Notes: a model not told the origin generated them from the letters alone. Counted from the stretch's first letter, positions 11,787-27,202 are shown. The stretch is DNA of 64,000 bases from Meghimatium bilineatum (GCA_034231615.1 CM067306.1:45514094-45578093), one strand, 5' to 3'. Numbers and translations: made by a program.

Positions 11787-14100
11787 TCACAAATTCATTG
11801 CACTGAAGCTTACTACATTAGAATTGAGTGTATTCTAGCCTATTACACATGATTTCGTTGTAGTGCAGCTTAATACTTCAGAACTCTGGCGTATTACACA
11901 AGAATTGGGTGTATTGCAGTTTAGTAAGCTAAAACACGTTGTTTTCTGGCATATTACTCACAAATTGGGTGTACTGAAGCTTACTACACTAGAATTGAGT
12001 GTATTCTGGCCTATTGCACATGATTTCGTTGTACTGCAGCTTAATACGTCAGAACACTGGCGTATTACACAAGAATTGAGTGTATTGCAGTTTAGTACGA
12101 CAAAACTCGTTGTATTCTGGGATATTACTCACAAATTCATTGTACTGAAGCTTACTACACTAGAATTGAGTGTATTCTAGCCTATTACACATGATTTCGT
12201 TGTAGTGCAGCTTAATACTTCAGAGCTCTGGCGTATTACACACAAATTGGGTGTATTGCAGTTTAGTATTCTTAAACTCGTTGTATTCTGGCATATTACT
12301 CACAAATTCATTGTACTGAAGCTTACTACACTAGAAGTGAGTGTATTCTGGCCCATTACATATGATTTCGTTGTATTGCACCTTAATACTGCAGAACACT
12401 TGCGTATTGCACAAGAATTGAGTGTATTGCAGTTTAGTACGACAAAACTCGTTGTATTCTGGGATATTACTCACAAATTCATTGTACTGAAGCTTACTAC
12501 ACTACAATTGAGTGTATTCTAGCCTATTACACATGATTTCGTTGTAGTGCAGCTTAATACTTCAGAACTTGCGTATTACACACAAATTGGGAGTATTGCA
12601 GTTTAGTACGCCAAAACTCGTTGTATTCTGGCATATTACTCACAAATTGGGTGTACTGAAGCTTACTACACTAGAATTGAGTGTATTCTGGCCTATTGCA
12701 CATGATTTCGTTGTATCGCAGCTTAATACTGCAGAACACTTGCGTATTACACACAAATTGGGTGTATTGCAGTTTAGTACGCCAAAACTCGTTGTATTCT
12801 GGGATATTTCTCACAAATTCATTGTACTGAAGCTTACTACACTAGAATTGAGTGTTTTCTGGCCTATAACACATGATTTCGTTGTATGGCAGCTTAATAC
12901 GTTAGAACACTGGCGTATTACACAAGAATTGGGTGTATTGCAGTTTAGTACGCCAAAACTCGTTGTATTATGGGATATTACTCACATATTCATTGTACTG
13001 AAGCTTACTACACTAGAATTGAGTGTATTCTGGCCTATTACACATGATTTCGTTGTATTGCAGCTTAATACGTCAGAACACTGGCGTATCACATACGAAT
13101 TGGGTGTATTGCAGTTTAGTACGCCACAACTGGTTGTATTCTGGCACATTACTCACAAATTCATTGTACTGAAGCTTACTACACTAGAATTGAGTGTATT
13201 CTGGTCCATTACACATGATTTCGTTGTATTGCAGCTTAATACATCAGAAAACTGGCGTATTAAACACGATTTGGGAGTATTGCAGTTTAGTACGACAAAA
13301 ACTCGTTGTATTCTGGCATATTAATCACAAATTCATTGCACTGAAGCTTACTACATTAGAATTGAGTGTATTCTAGCCTATTACACATGATTTCGTTGTA
13401 GTGCAGCTTAATACTTCAGAACTCTGGCGTATTACACACAAATTGGGTGTATTGCAGTTTAGTAAGCAAAAACTCGTTGTTTTCTGGCATATTACTCACA
13501 AATTGGGTGTACTGAAGCTTACTACACTAGAATTGAGTGTATTCTGGCCTATTGCACATGATTTCGTTGTACTGCAGCTTAATAAGTCAGAACACTGGCG
13601 TATTACACAAGAATTGAGTGTATTGCAGTTTAGTACGACAAAACTCGTTGTATTCTGGGATATTACTCACAAATTCATTGTACTGAAGCTTACTACACTA
13701 GAATTGAGTGTATTCTAGCCTATTACACATGATTTCGTTGTAGTGCAGCTTAATACTTCAGAGCTCTGGCGTATTACACACAAATTGGGTGTATTGCAGT
13801 TTAGTATTCTTAAACTCGTTGTATTCTGGCATATTACTCACAAATTCATTGTACTGAAGCTTACTACACTAGAAGTGAGTGTATTTTGGCCCATTACACA
13901 TGATTTCGTTGTATTGCACCTTAATACTGCAGAACACTTGCGTATTGCACAAGAATTGAGTGTATTGCAGTTTAGTACGACAAAACTCGTTGTATTCTGG
14001 GATATTACTCACAAATTCATTGTACTGAAGCTTACTACACTAGAATTGAGTGTATTCTAGCCTATTACACATGATTTTGTTGTAGTGCAGCTTAATGCTT
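11787..14100 (+). repeat. Inner ~1,538-bp (9-monomer) tandem repeat in HOR-2a
   Basis: Points at 11656, 11863 and 12205 recur at 13194, 13401 and 13743, all at an offset of 1,538 bp (9 x 171 minus 1). The second copy is partial and runs into the HOR-2 boundary near 14430. The same pair exists in HOR-2b (21352 to 22890, 21559 to 23097, 21901 to 23439), so the duplication predates the 9.7-kb duplication. Confidence 0.85.
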
Positions 14101-14440
14101 CAGAACTCTGGCGTATTACACACAAATTGGGTGTATTGCAGTTTAGTAAGCTAAAACTCGTTCTATTCTGGCATATTACTCACAAATTGGGTGTACTGAA
14201 GCTTACTACACTAGAATTGAGTGTATTCTGGCCCATTACACATGATTTCGTTGTATTGCACCTTAATACTGCAGAACACTGGCGTATTAAACACGAATTG
14301 GGTGTATTGCAGTTTAGTACGCCAAAACTCGTTGTATCCTGGCATATTACTCACAAATTGGGTGTACTGAAGCTTACTACACTAGAATTGAGTGTATTCT
14401 GGCCTATTGCACATGATTTCGTTGTATTGCACCTTAATAC

Positions 14441-17400
14441 TGCAGAACACTGGCGTATTAAACACGATTTGGGTGTATTGCAGTTTAGTACGCCAAAACT
14501 CGTTGTATTCTAGCATATTAATCAGTAATTCATTGCACTGAAGCTTACTACATTAGAATTGAGTGTATTCTAGCCTATTACACATGATTTCGTTGTACTA
14601 CTGCTTAATACTTCAGAACTCTGGCGTATTACACACAAATTAGGTGTATTGCAGTTTAGTACGCTAAATCTCGTTGTATTCTGGCATATTACTCACAAAT
14701 TCATTGTACTGAAGCTTACTACACTATAATTGAGTGTATTCTGGCCCATTACACATGATTTTGTTGTATTGCACCTTAATACTGCAGAACACTGGCGTAT
14801 TAAACACGAAATGGGTGTATTGCACTTTAGTACGCCAAAACTCGTTGTATTCTGGCATATTACTCACAGATTTGGTGTACTGAAGCTTACTACACTAGAA
14901 TTGAGTGTATTCTGGCCTATTGCACATGATTTGATTGTACTGCAGCTTAATAGGTCAGAACACTGGCGTATTACACAAGAATTGGGTGTATTGCAGTTTA
15001 TTACGCCAAAACTCGTTGTATTCTGGGATATTACTAACAAATTCATTGTACTGAAGCTTACTACACTAGAATTGAGTGTATTCTAGCCTATTACACATGA
15101 TTTCGTTGTAGTGCAGCTTAATACTTCAGAACTCTAGCGTATTACACACAAATTGGGTGTATTGCAGTTTAGTACGCCAAAACTCGTTGTATTCTGGGAT
15201 ATTACTCACAAATTCATTGTACTGAAGCTTACTACACTAGAATTGAGTGTATTCTGGCCTATTACACATGATTTCGTTGTATTGCAGCTTAATACCTCAG
15301 AACACTGGCGTATTAAACACGAATTGGGAGTATTGCAGTTTAGTACGCCAAAACTCGTTGTATTCTGGCATATTAATCAGTAATTCATTGCACTGAAGCT
15401 TACTACATTAGAATTGAGTGTATTCTAGCCTATTACACATGATTTCGTTGTAGTGCAGCTTAATACTTCAGAACTCTGGCGTATTACACACAAATTGGGT
15501 GTATTGCAGTTTAGTACGCCAAAACACGTTGTATTCTGGCATATTACTCACAAATTGGGAGTACTCAAGCTTACTACACTAGAATTGAGTGTATTCTGGC
15601 CTATTGCACATGATTCCGTTGTACTGCAGCTTAATACGTCAGAACACTGGCGTATTACACAAGAATTGGGTGTATTGCAGTTTAGTTCGCCAAAACTCGT
15701 TGTATTCTGGGATATTACTCACATATTCATTGTACTGAAGCTTACTACACTAGAATTGAGTGTATTCTGGCCTATTACACATGATTTCGTTGTATTGCAG
15801 CTTAATACGTCAGAACACTGGCGTATCACATACGAATTGGGTGTATTGCAGTTTAGTACGCCACAACTGGTTGTATTCTGGCACATTACTCACACATTCA
15901 TTGTACTGAAGCTTACTACACTAGAATTGAGTGTATTCTGGTCCATTACACATGATTTCGTTGTATTGCAGCTTAATACATCAGAAAACTGGCGTATTAA
16001 ACACGATTTGGTAGTATTGCAGTTTAGTACGCCAAAAACTCGTTGTATTCTGGCATATTAATCACAAATTCATTGCACTGAAGCTTACTACATTAGAATT
16101 GAGTGTATTCTAGCCTATTACACATGATTTCGTTGTAGTGCAGCTTAATACTTCAGAACTTGCGTATTACACACAAATTGGGTGTATTGCAGTTTAGTAT
16201 TCTAAAACTCGTTGTATTCTGGCATATTACTCACAAATTGGGTGTACTGAAGCCTACTACACTAGAATTGAGTGTATTCTGGCCTATTGCACATGATTTC
16301 GTTGTACTGCAGCTTAATACGTCAGAACACTGGCGTATTACACAAGAATTGAGTGTATTGCAGTTTAGTACGACAAAACGCGTTGTATTCTGGGATATTA
16401 CTCACAAATTCATTGTACTGAAGCTTACTACACTAGAATTGAGTGTATTCTAGCCTATTACACATGATTTCGTTGTAGTGCAGCTTAATACTTCAGAACT
16501 TGCGTATTACACACAAATTGGGTGTATTGCAGTTTAGTATTCTAAAACTCGTTGTATTCTGGCATATTACTCACAAATTCATTGTACTGAAGCTTACTAC
16601 TCTAGAAGTGAGTGTATTCTGACCCATTACACATGATTTCGTTGTATTGCACCTTAATACTGCAGAACACTGGCGTATTAAACACGAATTGGGTGTATTG
16701 CAGTTTAGTACGCCAAAACTCGTTGTATTCTGGCATATTACTCACAAATTGTGTGTACTGAAGCTTACTACACTAGAATTGAGTGTATTCTGGCCTATTG
16801 CACATGATTTCGTTGTATCGCAGCTTAATACTGCAGAACACTTGCGTATTACACACAAATTGGGTGTATTGCAGTTTAGTTCGCCAAAACTCGTTGTATT
16901 CTGGGATATTACTCACATATTCATTGTACTGAAGCTTACTACACTAGAATTGAGTGTATTCTGGCCTATTACACATGATTTCGTTGTATTGCAGCTTAAT
17001 ACGTCAGAACACTGGCGTATCACATACGAATTGGGTGTATTGCAGTTTAGTACGCCACAACTGGTTGTATTCTGGCACATTACTCACACATTCATTGTAC
17101 TGAAGCTTACTACACTAGAATTGAGTGTATTCTGGTCCATTACACATGATGTCGTTGTATTGCAGCTTAATACATCAGAAAACTGGCGTATTAAACACGA
17201 TTTGGGAGTATTGCAGTTTAGTACGCCAAAAACTCGTTGTATTCTGGCATATTAATCACAAATTCATTGCACTGAAGCTTACTACATTAGAATTGAGTGT
17301 ATTCTAGCCTATTACACATGATTTCGTTGTAGTGCAGCTTAATACTTCAGAACTTGCGTATTACACACAAATTGGGTGTATTGCAGTTTAGTATTCTAAA

Positions 17401-20400
17401 ACTCGTTGTATTCTGGCATATTACTCACAAATTGGGTGTACTGAAGCCTACTACACTAGAATTGAGTGTATTCTGGCCTATTGCACATGATTTCGTTGTA
17501 CTGCAGCTTAATACGTCAGAACACTGGCGTATTACACAAGAATTGAGTGTATTGCAGTTTAGTACGACAAAACTCGTTGTATTCTGGGATATTACTCACA
17601 AATTCATTGTACTGAAGCTTACTACACTAGAATTGAGTGTATTCTAGCCTATTACACATGATTTCGTTGTAGTGCAGCTTAATACTTCAGAACTTGCGTA
17701 TTACACACAAATTGGGTGTATTGCAGTTTAGTATTCTAAAACTCGTTGTATTCTGGCATATTACTCACAAATTCATTGTACTGAAGCTTACTACTCTAGA
17801 AGTGAGTGTATTCTGACCCATTACACATGATTTCGTTGTATTGCACCTTAATACTGCAGAACACTGGCGTATTAAACACGAATTGGGTGTATTGCAGTTT
17901 AGTACGCCAAAACTCGTTGTATTCTGGCATATTACTCACAAATTGTGTGTACTGAAGCTTACTACACTAGAATTGAGTGTATTCTGGCCTATTGCACATG
18001 ATTTCGTTGTATCGCAGCTTAATACTGCAGAACACTTGCGTATTACACACAAATTGGGTGTATTGCAGTTTAGTACGCCAAAACTCGTTGTATTCTGGCA
18101 TATTACTCACAAATTGGGAGTACTCAAGCTTACTACACTAGAAGTGAGTGTATTCTGGCCTATTGCACATGATTCCGTTGTACTGCAGCTTAATACGTTA
18201 GAACACTGGCGTATTACACAAGAATTGGGTGTATTGCAGTTTAGTACGCCAAAACTCGTTGTATTCTGGGATATTACTCACAAATTCATTGTACTGAAGC
18301 TTACTACACTAGAATTGAGTGTATTCTGGCCTATAACACATGATTTCGTTGCATGGCAGCTTAATACGTCAGAACACTGGCGTATTACACAAGAATAGGG
18401 TGTATTGCAGTTTAGTATGCCAAAACTCGTTGTATTCTGGGATATTACTCACATATTCATTGTACTGAAGCTTACTACACTAGAATTGAGTGTATTCTGG
18501 CCTATTACACATGATTTCGTTGTATTGCAGCTTAATACGTCAGAACACTGGCGTATCACATACGAATTGGGTGTATTGCAGTTTAGTACGCCACAACTGG
18601 TTGTATTCTGGCACATTACTCACACATTCATTGTACTGAAGCTTACTACACTAGAATTGAGTGTATTCTGGTCGATTACACATGATTTCGTTGTATTGCA
18701 GCTTAATACATCAGAAAACTGGCGTATTAAACACGATTTGGGAGTATTGCAGTTTAGTACGCCAAAAACTCGTTGTATTCTGGCATATTAATCACAAATT
18801 CATTGCACTGAAGCTTACTACATTAGAATTGAGTGTATTCTAGCCTATTACACATGATTTCGTTGTAGTGCAGCTTAATACTTCAGAACTCTGGCGTATT
18901 ACACAAGAATTGGGTGTATTGCAGTTTAGTACGCCAAAACTCGTTGTATTCTGGCATATTAATCACAAATTCATTGCACTGAAGCTTACTACATTAGAAT
19001 TGAGTGTATTCTGGCCCATTGCACATGATTTCGTTGTATTGCATAAAGAATTTAGTACGCCACAACTCGTTGTATTCTGGCATATTACTCACAAATTGGG
19101 AGTACTCAAGCTTACTACACTAGAAGTGAGTGTATTCTGGCCTATTGCACATGATTTCGTTGTACTACTGCTTAATACTTCAGAACTCTGGCGTATTACA
19201 CACAAATTAGGTGTATTGCAGTTTAGTACGCTAAATCTCGTTGTATTCTGGCATAATACTCACAAATTCATTGTACTGAAGCTTACTACACTAGAATTGA
19301 GTGTATTCTGGCCCATTACACATGATTTTGTTGTATTGCACCTTAATACTGCAGAACACTGGCGTATTAAACACGAATTGGGTGTATTGCAGTTTAGTAC
19401 GCCAAAACTCGTTGTATTCTGGCATATTACTCACAGATTTGGTGTACTGAAGCTTACTACACTAGAATTGAGTGTATTCTGGCCTATTGCACATGATTTG
19501 ATTGTACTGCAGCTTAATAGGTCAGAACACTGGCGTATTACACAAGAATTGGGTGTATTGCAGTTTATTACGCCAAAACTCGTTGTATTCTGGGATATTA
19601 CTAACAAATTCATTGTACTGAAGCTTACTACACTAGAATTGAGTGTATTCTAGCCTATTACACATGATTTCGTTGTAGTGCAGCTTAATACTTCAGAACT
19701 CTAGCGTATTACACACAAATTGGGTGTATTGCAGTTTAGTACGCCAAAACTCGTTGTATTCTGGGATATTACTCACATATTCATTGTACTGAAGCTTACT
19801 ACACTAGAATTGAGTGTATTCTGGCCTATTACACATGATTTCGTTGTATTGCAGCTTAATACCTCAGAACACTGGCGTATTAAACACGAATTGGGAGTAT
19901 TGCAGTTTAGTACGCAAAAACTCGTTGTATTCTGGCATATTAATCAGTAATTCATTGCACTGAAGCTTACTACATTAGAATTGAGTTTATTCTAGCCTAT
20001 TACACATGATTTCGTTGTAGTGCAGCTTAATACTTCAGAACTCTGGCGTATTACACACAAATTGGGTGTATTGCAGTTTAGTAAGCTAAAACTCGTTGTA
20101 TTCTGGCATATTACTCACACATTCATTGTACTGAAGCTTACTACACTAGAATTGAGTGTATTCTGGCCTATTGCACATGATTTCGTTGTACTGCAGCTTA
20201 ATACGTCAGAACACTGGCGTATTACACAAGAATTGAGTGTATTGCAGTTTAGTACGACAAAACTCGTTGTATTCTGGGATATTACTCACACATTCATTGT
20301 ACTGAAGCTTGCTACACTAGAAGTGAGTGTATTCTGGCCCATTACACATGATTTCGTTGTATTGCACCTTAATACTGCAGAACACTTGCGTATTACACAC

Positions 20401-23400
20401 AAATTGGGTGTATTGCAGTTTAGCACGCCAAAACACGTTGTATTCTGGCATATTACTCACAAATTGGGAGTACTCAAGCTTACTACACTAGAATTGAGTG
20501 TATTCTGGCCTATTGCACATGATTCCGTTGTACTGCAGCTTTATACGTCAGAACACTGGCGTATTACACAAGAATTGGGTGTATTGCAGTTTAGTTCGCC
20601 AAAACTCGTTGTATTCTGGGATATTACTCACAGATTCATTCTACTGAAGCTTACTACACTAGAATTGAGTGTATTCTGGCCTATTACACATGATTTCGTT
20701 GTATTGCAGCTTAATACGTCAGAACACTGGCGTATCACATACGAATTGGGTGTATTGCAGTTTAGTACGCCACAACTGGTTGTATTCTGGCACATTACTC
20801 ACACATTCATTTTACTGAAGCTTACTACACTAGAATTGAGTGTATTCTGGTCCATTACACATGATTTCGTTGTATTGCAGCTTAATACATCAGAAAACTG
20901 GCGTATTACACAAGAATTGGGTGTATTGCAGTTTAGTACGCCAAAACTCGTTGTATTCTGGCATATTACTCACAAATTCATTGTACTGAAGCTTACTACA
21001 CTAGAAGTGAGTGTATTCTGGCCCATTGCACATGATTTCGTTGTATTGCATCTTAATACTGCAGAATACTGGCGTATCAAACACGAATTGGGTGTATTGC
21101 AGTTTAGTACGCCAAAACTCGTTGTATTCTGGCATATTACTCACAAATTGGGAGTACTCAAGCTTACTACACTAGAAGTGAGTGTATTCTGGCCTATTGC
21201 ACATGATTCCGTTGTACTGCAGCTTAATACGTCAGAACACTGGCGTATCACATACGAATTGGGTGTATTGCAGTTTAGTACGCCACAACTGGTTCTTTCT
21301 TGCACATTACTCACACATTCATTGTACTGAAGCTTACTACACTAGAATTGAGTGTATTCTGGTCCATTACACATGATTTCGTTGTATTGCAGCTTAATAC
21401 ATCAGAGAACTGGCGTATTAAACACGATTTGGGAGTATTGCAGTTTAGTACGCCAAAAACTCGTTGTATTCTGGCATATTAATCACAAATTCATTGCACT
21501 GAAGCTTACTACATTAGAATTGAGTGTATTCTAGCCTATTACACATGATTTCGTTGTAGTGCAGCTTAATACTTCAGAACTCTGGCGTATTACACACAAA
21601 TTGGGTGTATTGCAGTTTAGTAAGCTAAAACTCGTTGTTTTCTGGCATATTACTCACAAATTGGGTGTACTGAAGCTTACTACACTAGAATTGAGTGTAT
21701 TCTGGCCTATTGCACATGATTTCGTTGTACTGCAGCTTAATACGTCAGAACACTGGCGTATTACACAAGAATTGAGTGTATTGCAGTTTAGTACGACAAA
21801 ACTCGTTGTATTCTGGGATATTACTCACAAATTCATTGTACTGAAGCTTACTACACTAGAATTGAGTGTATTCTAGCCTATTACACATGATTTCGTTGTA
21901 GTGCAGCTTAATACTTCAGAGCTCTGGCGTATTACACACAAATTGGGTGTATTGCAGTTTAGTATTCTTAAACTCGTTGTATTCTGGCATATTACTCACA
22001 AATTCATTGTACTGAAGCTTACTACACTAGAAGTGAGTGTATTCTGGCCCATTACATATGATTTCGTTGTATTGCACCTTAATACTGCAGAACACTTGCG
22101 TATTGCACAAGAATTGAGTGTATTGCAGTTTAGTACGACAAAACTCGTTGTATTCTGGGATATTACTCACAAATTCATTGTACTGAAGCTTACTACACTA
22201 GAATTGAGTGTATTCTAGCCTATTACACATGATTTCGTTGTAGTGCAGCTTAATACTTCAGAACTTGCGTATTACACACAAATTGGGAGTATTGCAGTTT
22301 AGTACGCCAAAACTCGTTGTATTCTGGCATATTACTCACAAATTGGGTGTACTGAAGCTTACTACACTAGAATTGAGTGTATTCTGGCCTATTGCACATG
22401 ATTTCGTTGTATCGCAGCTTAATACTGCAGAACACTTGCGTATTACACACAAATTGGGTGTATTGCAGTTTAGTACGCCAAAACTCGTTGTATTCTGGGA
22501 TATTTCTCACAAATTCATTGTACTGAAGCTTACTACACTAGAATTGAGTGTTTTCTGGCCTATAACACATGATTTCGTTGTATGGCAGCTTAATACGTTA
22601 GAACACTGGCGTATTACACAAGAATTGGGTGTATTGCAGTTTAGTACGCCAAAACTCGTTGTATTATGGGATATTACTCACATATTCATTGTACTGAAGC
22701 TTACTACACTAGAATTGAGTGTATTCTGGCCTATTACACATGATTTCGTTGTATTGCAGCTTAATACGTCAGAACACTGGCGTATCACATACGAATTGGG
22801 TGTATTGCAGTTTAGTACGCCACAACTGGTTGTATTCTGGCACATTACTCACAAATTCATTGTACTGAAGCTTACTACACTAGAATTGAGTGTATTCTGG
22901 TCCATTACACATGATTTCGTTGTATTGCAGCTTAATACATCAGAAAACTGGCGTATTAAACACGATTTGGGAGTATTGCAGTTTAGTACGCCAAAAACTC
23001 GTTGTATTCTGGCATATTAATCACAAATTCATTGCACTGAAGCTTACTACATTAGAATTGAGTGTATTCTAGCCTATTACACATGATTTCGTTGTAGTGC
23101 AGCTTAATACTTCAGAACTCTGGCGTATTACACACAAATTGGGTGTATTGCAGTTTAGTAAGCTAAAACTCGTTGTTTTCTGGCATATTACTCACAAATT
23201 GGGTGTACTGAAGCTTACTACACTAGAATTGAGTGTATTCTGGCCTATTGCACATGATTTCGTTGTACTGCAGCTTAATAAGTCAGAACACTGGCGTATT
23301 ACACAAGAATTGAGTGTATTGCAGTTTAGTACGACAAAACTCGTTGTATTCTGGGATATTACTCACAAATTCATTGTACTGAAGCTTACTACACTAGAAT

Positions 23401-24121
23401 TGAGTGTATTCTAGCCTATTACACATGATTTCGTTGTAGTGCAGCTTAATACTTCAGAGCTCTGGCGTATTACACACAAATTGGGTGTATTGCAGTTTAG
23501 TATTCTTAAACTCGTTGTATTCTGGCATATTACTCACAAATTCATTGTACTGAAGCTTACTACACTAGAAGTGAGTGTATTTTGGCCCATTACACATGAT
23601 TTCGTTGTATTGCACCTTAATACTGCAGAACACTTGCGTATTGCACAAGAATTGAGTGTATTGCAGTTTAGTACGACAAAACTCGTTGTATTCTGGGATA
23701 TTACTCACAAATTCATTGTACTGAAGCTTACTACACTAGAATTGAGTGTATTCTAGCCTATTACACATGATTTTGTTGTAGTGCAGCTTAATGCTTCAGA
23801 ACTCTGGCGTATTACACACAAATTGGGTGTATTGCAGTTTAGTAAGCTAAAACTCGTTCTATTCTGGCATATTACTCACAAATTGGGTGTACTGAAGCTT
23901 ACTACACTAGAATTGAGTGTATTCTGGCCCATTACACATGATTTCGTTGTATTGCACCTTAATACTGCAGAACACTGGCGTATTAAACACGAATTGGGTG
24001 TATTGCAGTTTAGTACGCCAAAACTCGTTGTATCCTGGCATATTACTCACAAATTGGGTGTACTGAAGCTTACTACACTAGAATTGAGTGTATTCTGGCC
24101 TATTGCACATGATTTCGTTGT
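14441..24121 (+). repeat. HOR-2 copy b (about 9.68 kb)
   Basis: This is the second copy of the ~57-monomer unit. A 1,311-bp stretch compared in detail (10324-11634 against 20020-21330) shows only about three base differences, including a G to A change that makes an R codon H and one that makes a G codon C. Shared oddities such as the 45-bp deletion and a 1-bp loss at CTGGTTCTTTC (11596 and 21292) confirm descent from one parent. It lacks one monomer present in copy a near 6945-7190. The match to copy a ends near 24121, where GTATCGCAGC replaces GTATTGCACC. Confidence 0.92.
19041..19048 (+). repeat. 45-bp deletion junction within a monomer (copy b)
   Basis: This is the same junction as at 9345, offset by exactly 9,696 bp, with identical bases. 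It shows that the deletion occurred before the ~9.7-kb unit was duplicated. Confidence 0.85.
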
Positions 24122-27100
24122 ATCGCAGCTTAATACTGCAGAAAACTTGCGTATTACACACAAATTGGGTGTATTGCAGTTTAGTACGCCAAAACTCGTT
24201 GTATTCTGGCATATTACTCACAAATTGGGAGTACTCAAGCTTACTACACTAGAAGTGAGTGTATTCTGGCCTATTGCACATGATTCCGTTGTACTGCAGC
24301 TTAATACGTTAGAACACTGGCGTATTACACAAGAATTGGGTGTATTGCAGTTTAGTACGCCAAAACTCGTTGTATTCTGGGATATTACTCACAAATTCAT
24401 TGTACTGAAGCTTACTACACTAGAATTGAGTGTATTCTGGCCTATAACACATGATTTCGTTGTATGGCAGCTTAATACGTCAGAACACTGGCGTATTACA
24501 CAAGAATTGGGTGTATTGCACTTTAATACGCCAAAACTCGTTGTATTCTGGGATATTACTCACATATTCATTGTACTGAAGCTTACTACACTAGAATTGA
24601 GTGTATTCTGGCCTATTACACATGATTTCGTTGTATTGCAGCTTAATACGTCAGAACACTGGCGTATCACATACGAATTGGGTGTATTGCAGTTTAGTAC
24701 GCCACAACTGGTTGTATTCTGGCACATTACTCACACATTCATTGTACTGAAGCTTACTACACTAGAATTGAGTGTATTCTGGTCCATTACACATGATTTC
24801 GTTGTATTGCAGCTTAATACATCAGAAAACTGGCGTATTAAACACGATTTGGGAGTATTGCAGTTTAGTACGCCAAAAACTCGTTGTATTCTGGCATATT
24901 AATCACAAATTCATTGCACTGAAGCTTACTACATTAGAATTGAGTGTATTCTAGCCTATTACACATGATTTCGTTGTAGTGCAGCTTAATAATTCAGAAC
25001 TCTGGCGTATTACACACAAATTGGGTGTATTGCAGTTTAGTAAGCTAAAACTCGTTGTATTCTGGCATATTACTCACAAATTGGGTGTACTGAAGCTTAC
25101 TACACTAGAAGTGAGTGTATTCTGGCCCATTACACATGATTTCGTTGTACTGCAGCTTAATACGTCAGAACACTGGCGTATTGCACAAGAATTGAGTGTA
25201 TTGCAGTTTAGTACGACAAAACTCGTTGTATTCTGGGATATTACTCACAAATTCATTGTACTGAAGCTTACTACACTAGAATTGAGTGTATTCTAGCCTA
25301 TTACACATGATTTCGTTGTAGTGCAGCTTAATACTTCAGAACTCTGGCGTATTACACACAAATTGGGTGTATTGCAGTTTAGTAAGCTAAAACTCGTTGT
25401 ATTCTGGCATATTAATCACAAATTCATTGCATTGAAGCTTAATACACTAGAATTGAGTGTATTCTGGCCTATTGCACATGATTTCGTTGTACTTCAGCTT
25501 AATACGTCAGAACACTGGCGTATTGCACAAGAATTGGGTTTATTGCAGTTTAGTACGCCAAAACTCGTTGTATTCTGGGATATTACTCACAAATTCATTG
25601 TACTGAAGCTTACTTCACTAGAATTGAGTGTATTCTAGCCTATTACACATGATTTCCTTGTTGTGCAGCTTAATACTTCAGAACTCTGGCGTATTACACA
25701 CAAATTGGGTGTATTGCAGTTTAGTATTCTAAAACTCGTTGTATTCTGGCACATTACTCACAAATTCATTGTACTGAAGCTTACTACACTAGAATTGAGT
25801 GTATTCTGGTCCATTACACATGATTTCGTTGTATTGCAGCTTAATACTTCAGAACACTGGCGTATTAAACACGATTTGGGAGTATTGCAGATTAGTACGC
25901 CAAAACTCGTTGTATTTTGGCATATTAATCACAAATTCATTGCATTGAAGCTTACTACACTAGAATTGAGTGTATACTGGCCTATTGCACATGATTTCGT
26001 TGTAGTGCAGCTTAATACTTCAGAACTCTGGCGTATTACACACAAATTGGGAGTATTGCAGTTTAGTACGCCAAAAACTCGTTGTATTCTGGCATATTAA
26101 TCACAAATTCATTGCACTGAAGCTTACTACATTAGAATTGAGTGTATTCTAGCCTATTACACATGATTTCGTTGTAGTGCAGCTTAATACTTCAGAACTC
26201 TGGCGTATTACACACAAATTGGGTGTATTGCAGTTTAGTAAGCTAAAACTCGTTGTATTCTGGCATATTACTCACAAATTGGGTGTACTGAAGCTTACTA
26301 CACTAGAATTGAGTGTATTCTGGCCTATTGCACATGATTTCGTTGTACTGCAGCTTAATACGTCAGAACACTGGCGTATTGCACAAGAATTGAGTGCATT
26401 GCAGTTTAGTACGACAAAACTCGTTGTATTCTGGGATATTACTCACAAATTCATTGTACTGAAGCTTACTACACTAGAATTGAGTGTATTCTAGCCTATT
26501 ACACATGATTTCGTTGTAGTGCAGCTTAATACTTCAGAACTCTGGCGTATTACACACAAATTGGGTGTATTGCAGTTTAGTAAGCTAAAACTCGTTGTAT
26601 TCTGGCATATTAATCACAAATTCATTGCATTGAAGCTTAATACACTAGAATTGAGTGTATTCTGGCCTATTGCACATGATTTCGTTGTACTTCAGCTTAA
26701 TACGTCAGAACACTGGCGTATTACACAAGAATTGGGTGTATTGCAGTTTAGTAAGCTAAAACTCGTTGTATTCTTGCATATTACTCACAAATTGGGTGTA
26801 CTGAAGCTTACTACACTAGAATTGAGTGTATTCTGGCCTATTGCACATGATTTCGTTGTACTGCAGCTTAATACGTCAGAACACTGGCGTATTGCACGAT
26901 AATTGAGTGTATTGCAGTTTAGTACGACAAAACTCGTTGTATTCTGGGATATTACTCACAAATTCATTGTACTGAAGCTTACTACACTAGAATTGAGTGT
27001 ATTCTAGCCTATTACACATGATTTCGTTGTAGTGCAGCTTAATACTTCAGAACTCTGGCGTATTACACACAAATTGGGTGTATTGCAGTTTAGTAAGCTA

Positions 27101-27202
27101 AAACTCGTTGTATTCTGGCATATTAATCACAAATTCATTGCATTGAAGCTTAATACACTAGAATTGAGTGTATTCTAGCCTATTACACATGATTTCGTTG
27201 TA
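24122..27202 (+). repeat. Mosaic satellite between HOR-2 and HOR-3
   Basis: The first ~780 bp resemble the 8300-9100 part of HOR-2, including the inserted-A junction at 24877. From 24979 the monomers become HOR-3-like: two repeats 1,198 bp apart are seen (24979 to 26177, 25321 to 26519), that is 7 monomers plus 1 bp. Monomers with AATCACAAATTC followed by a GCATTGAAGC variant, typical of HOR-3, first appear here (25411 onward). No non-satellite sequence is present. Confidence 0.8.

Larger units (their letters stand above)
4573..14440 (+). repeat. HOR-2 copy a (about 9.87 kb, ~57-58 monomers)
   Basis: Landmarks here recur one for one in 14441-24121. Offsets are 9,868 bp for the left part (4862 to 14730, 5585 to 15453) and 9,696 bp for the rest (7658 to 17354, 10324 to 20020, 14085 to 23781). 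The change of one monomer arises between about 6945 and 7190. The copy contains four diagnostic CTTGCG 2-bp deletions on the left side (near 6291, 6631, 7657, 7998), another near 12567, a 45-bp deletion at ~9345, and inner 8- and 9-monomer duplications. A block at 4862-5515 recurs at 9601-10254, so the unit itself looks like two diverged halves of about 4.7 and 5.1 kb. Confidence 0.92.
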
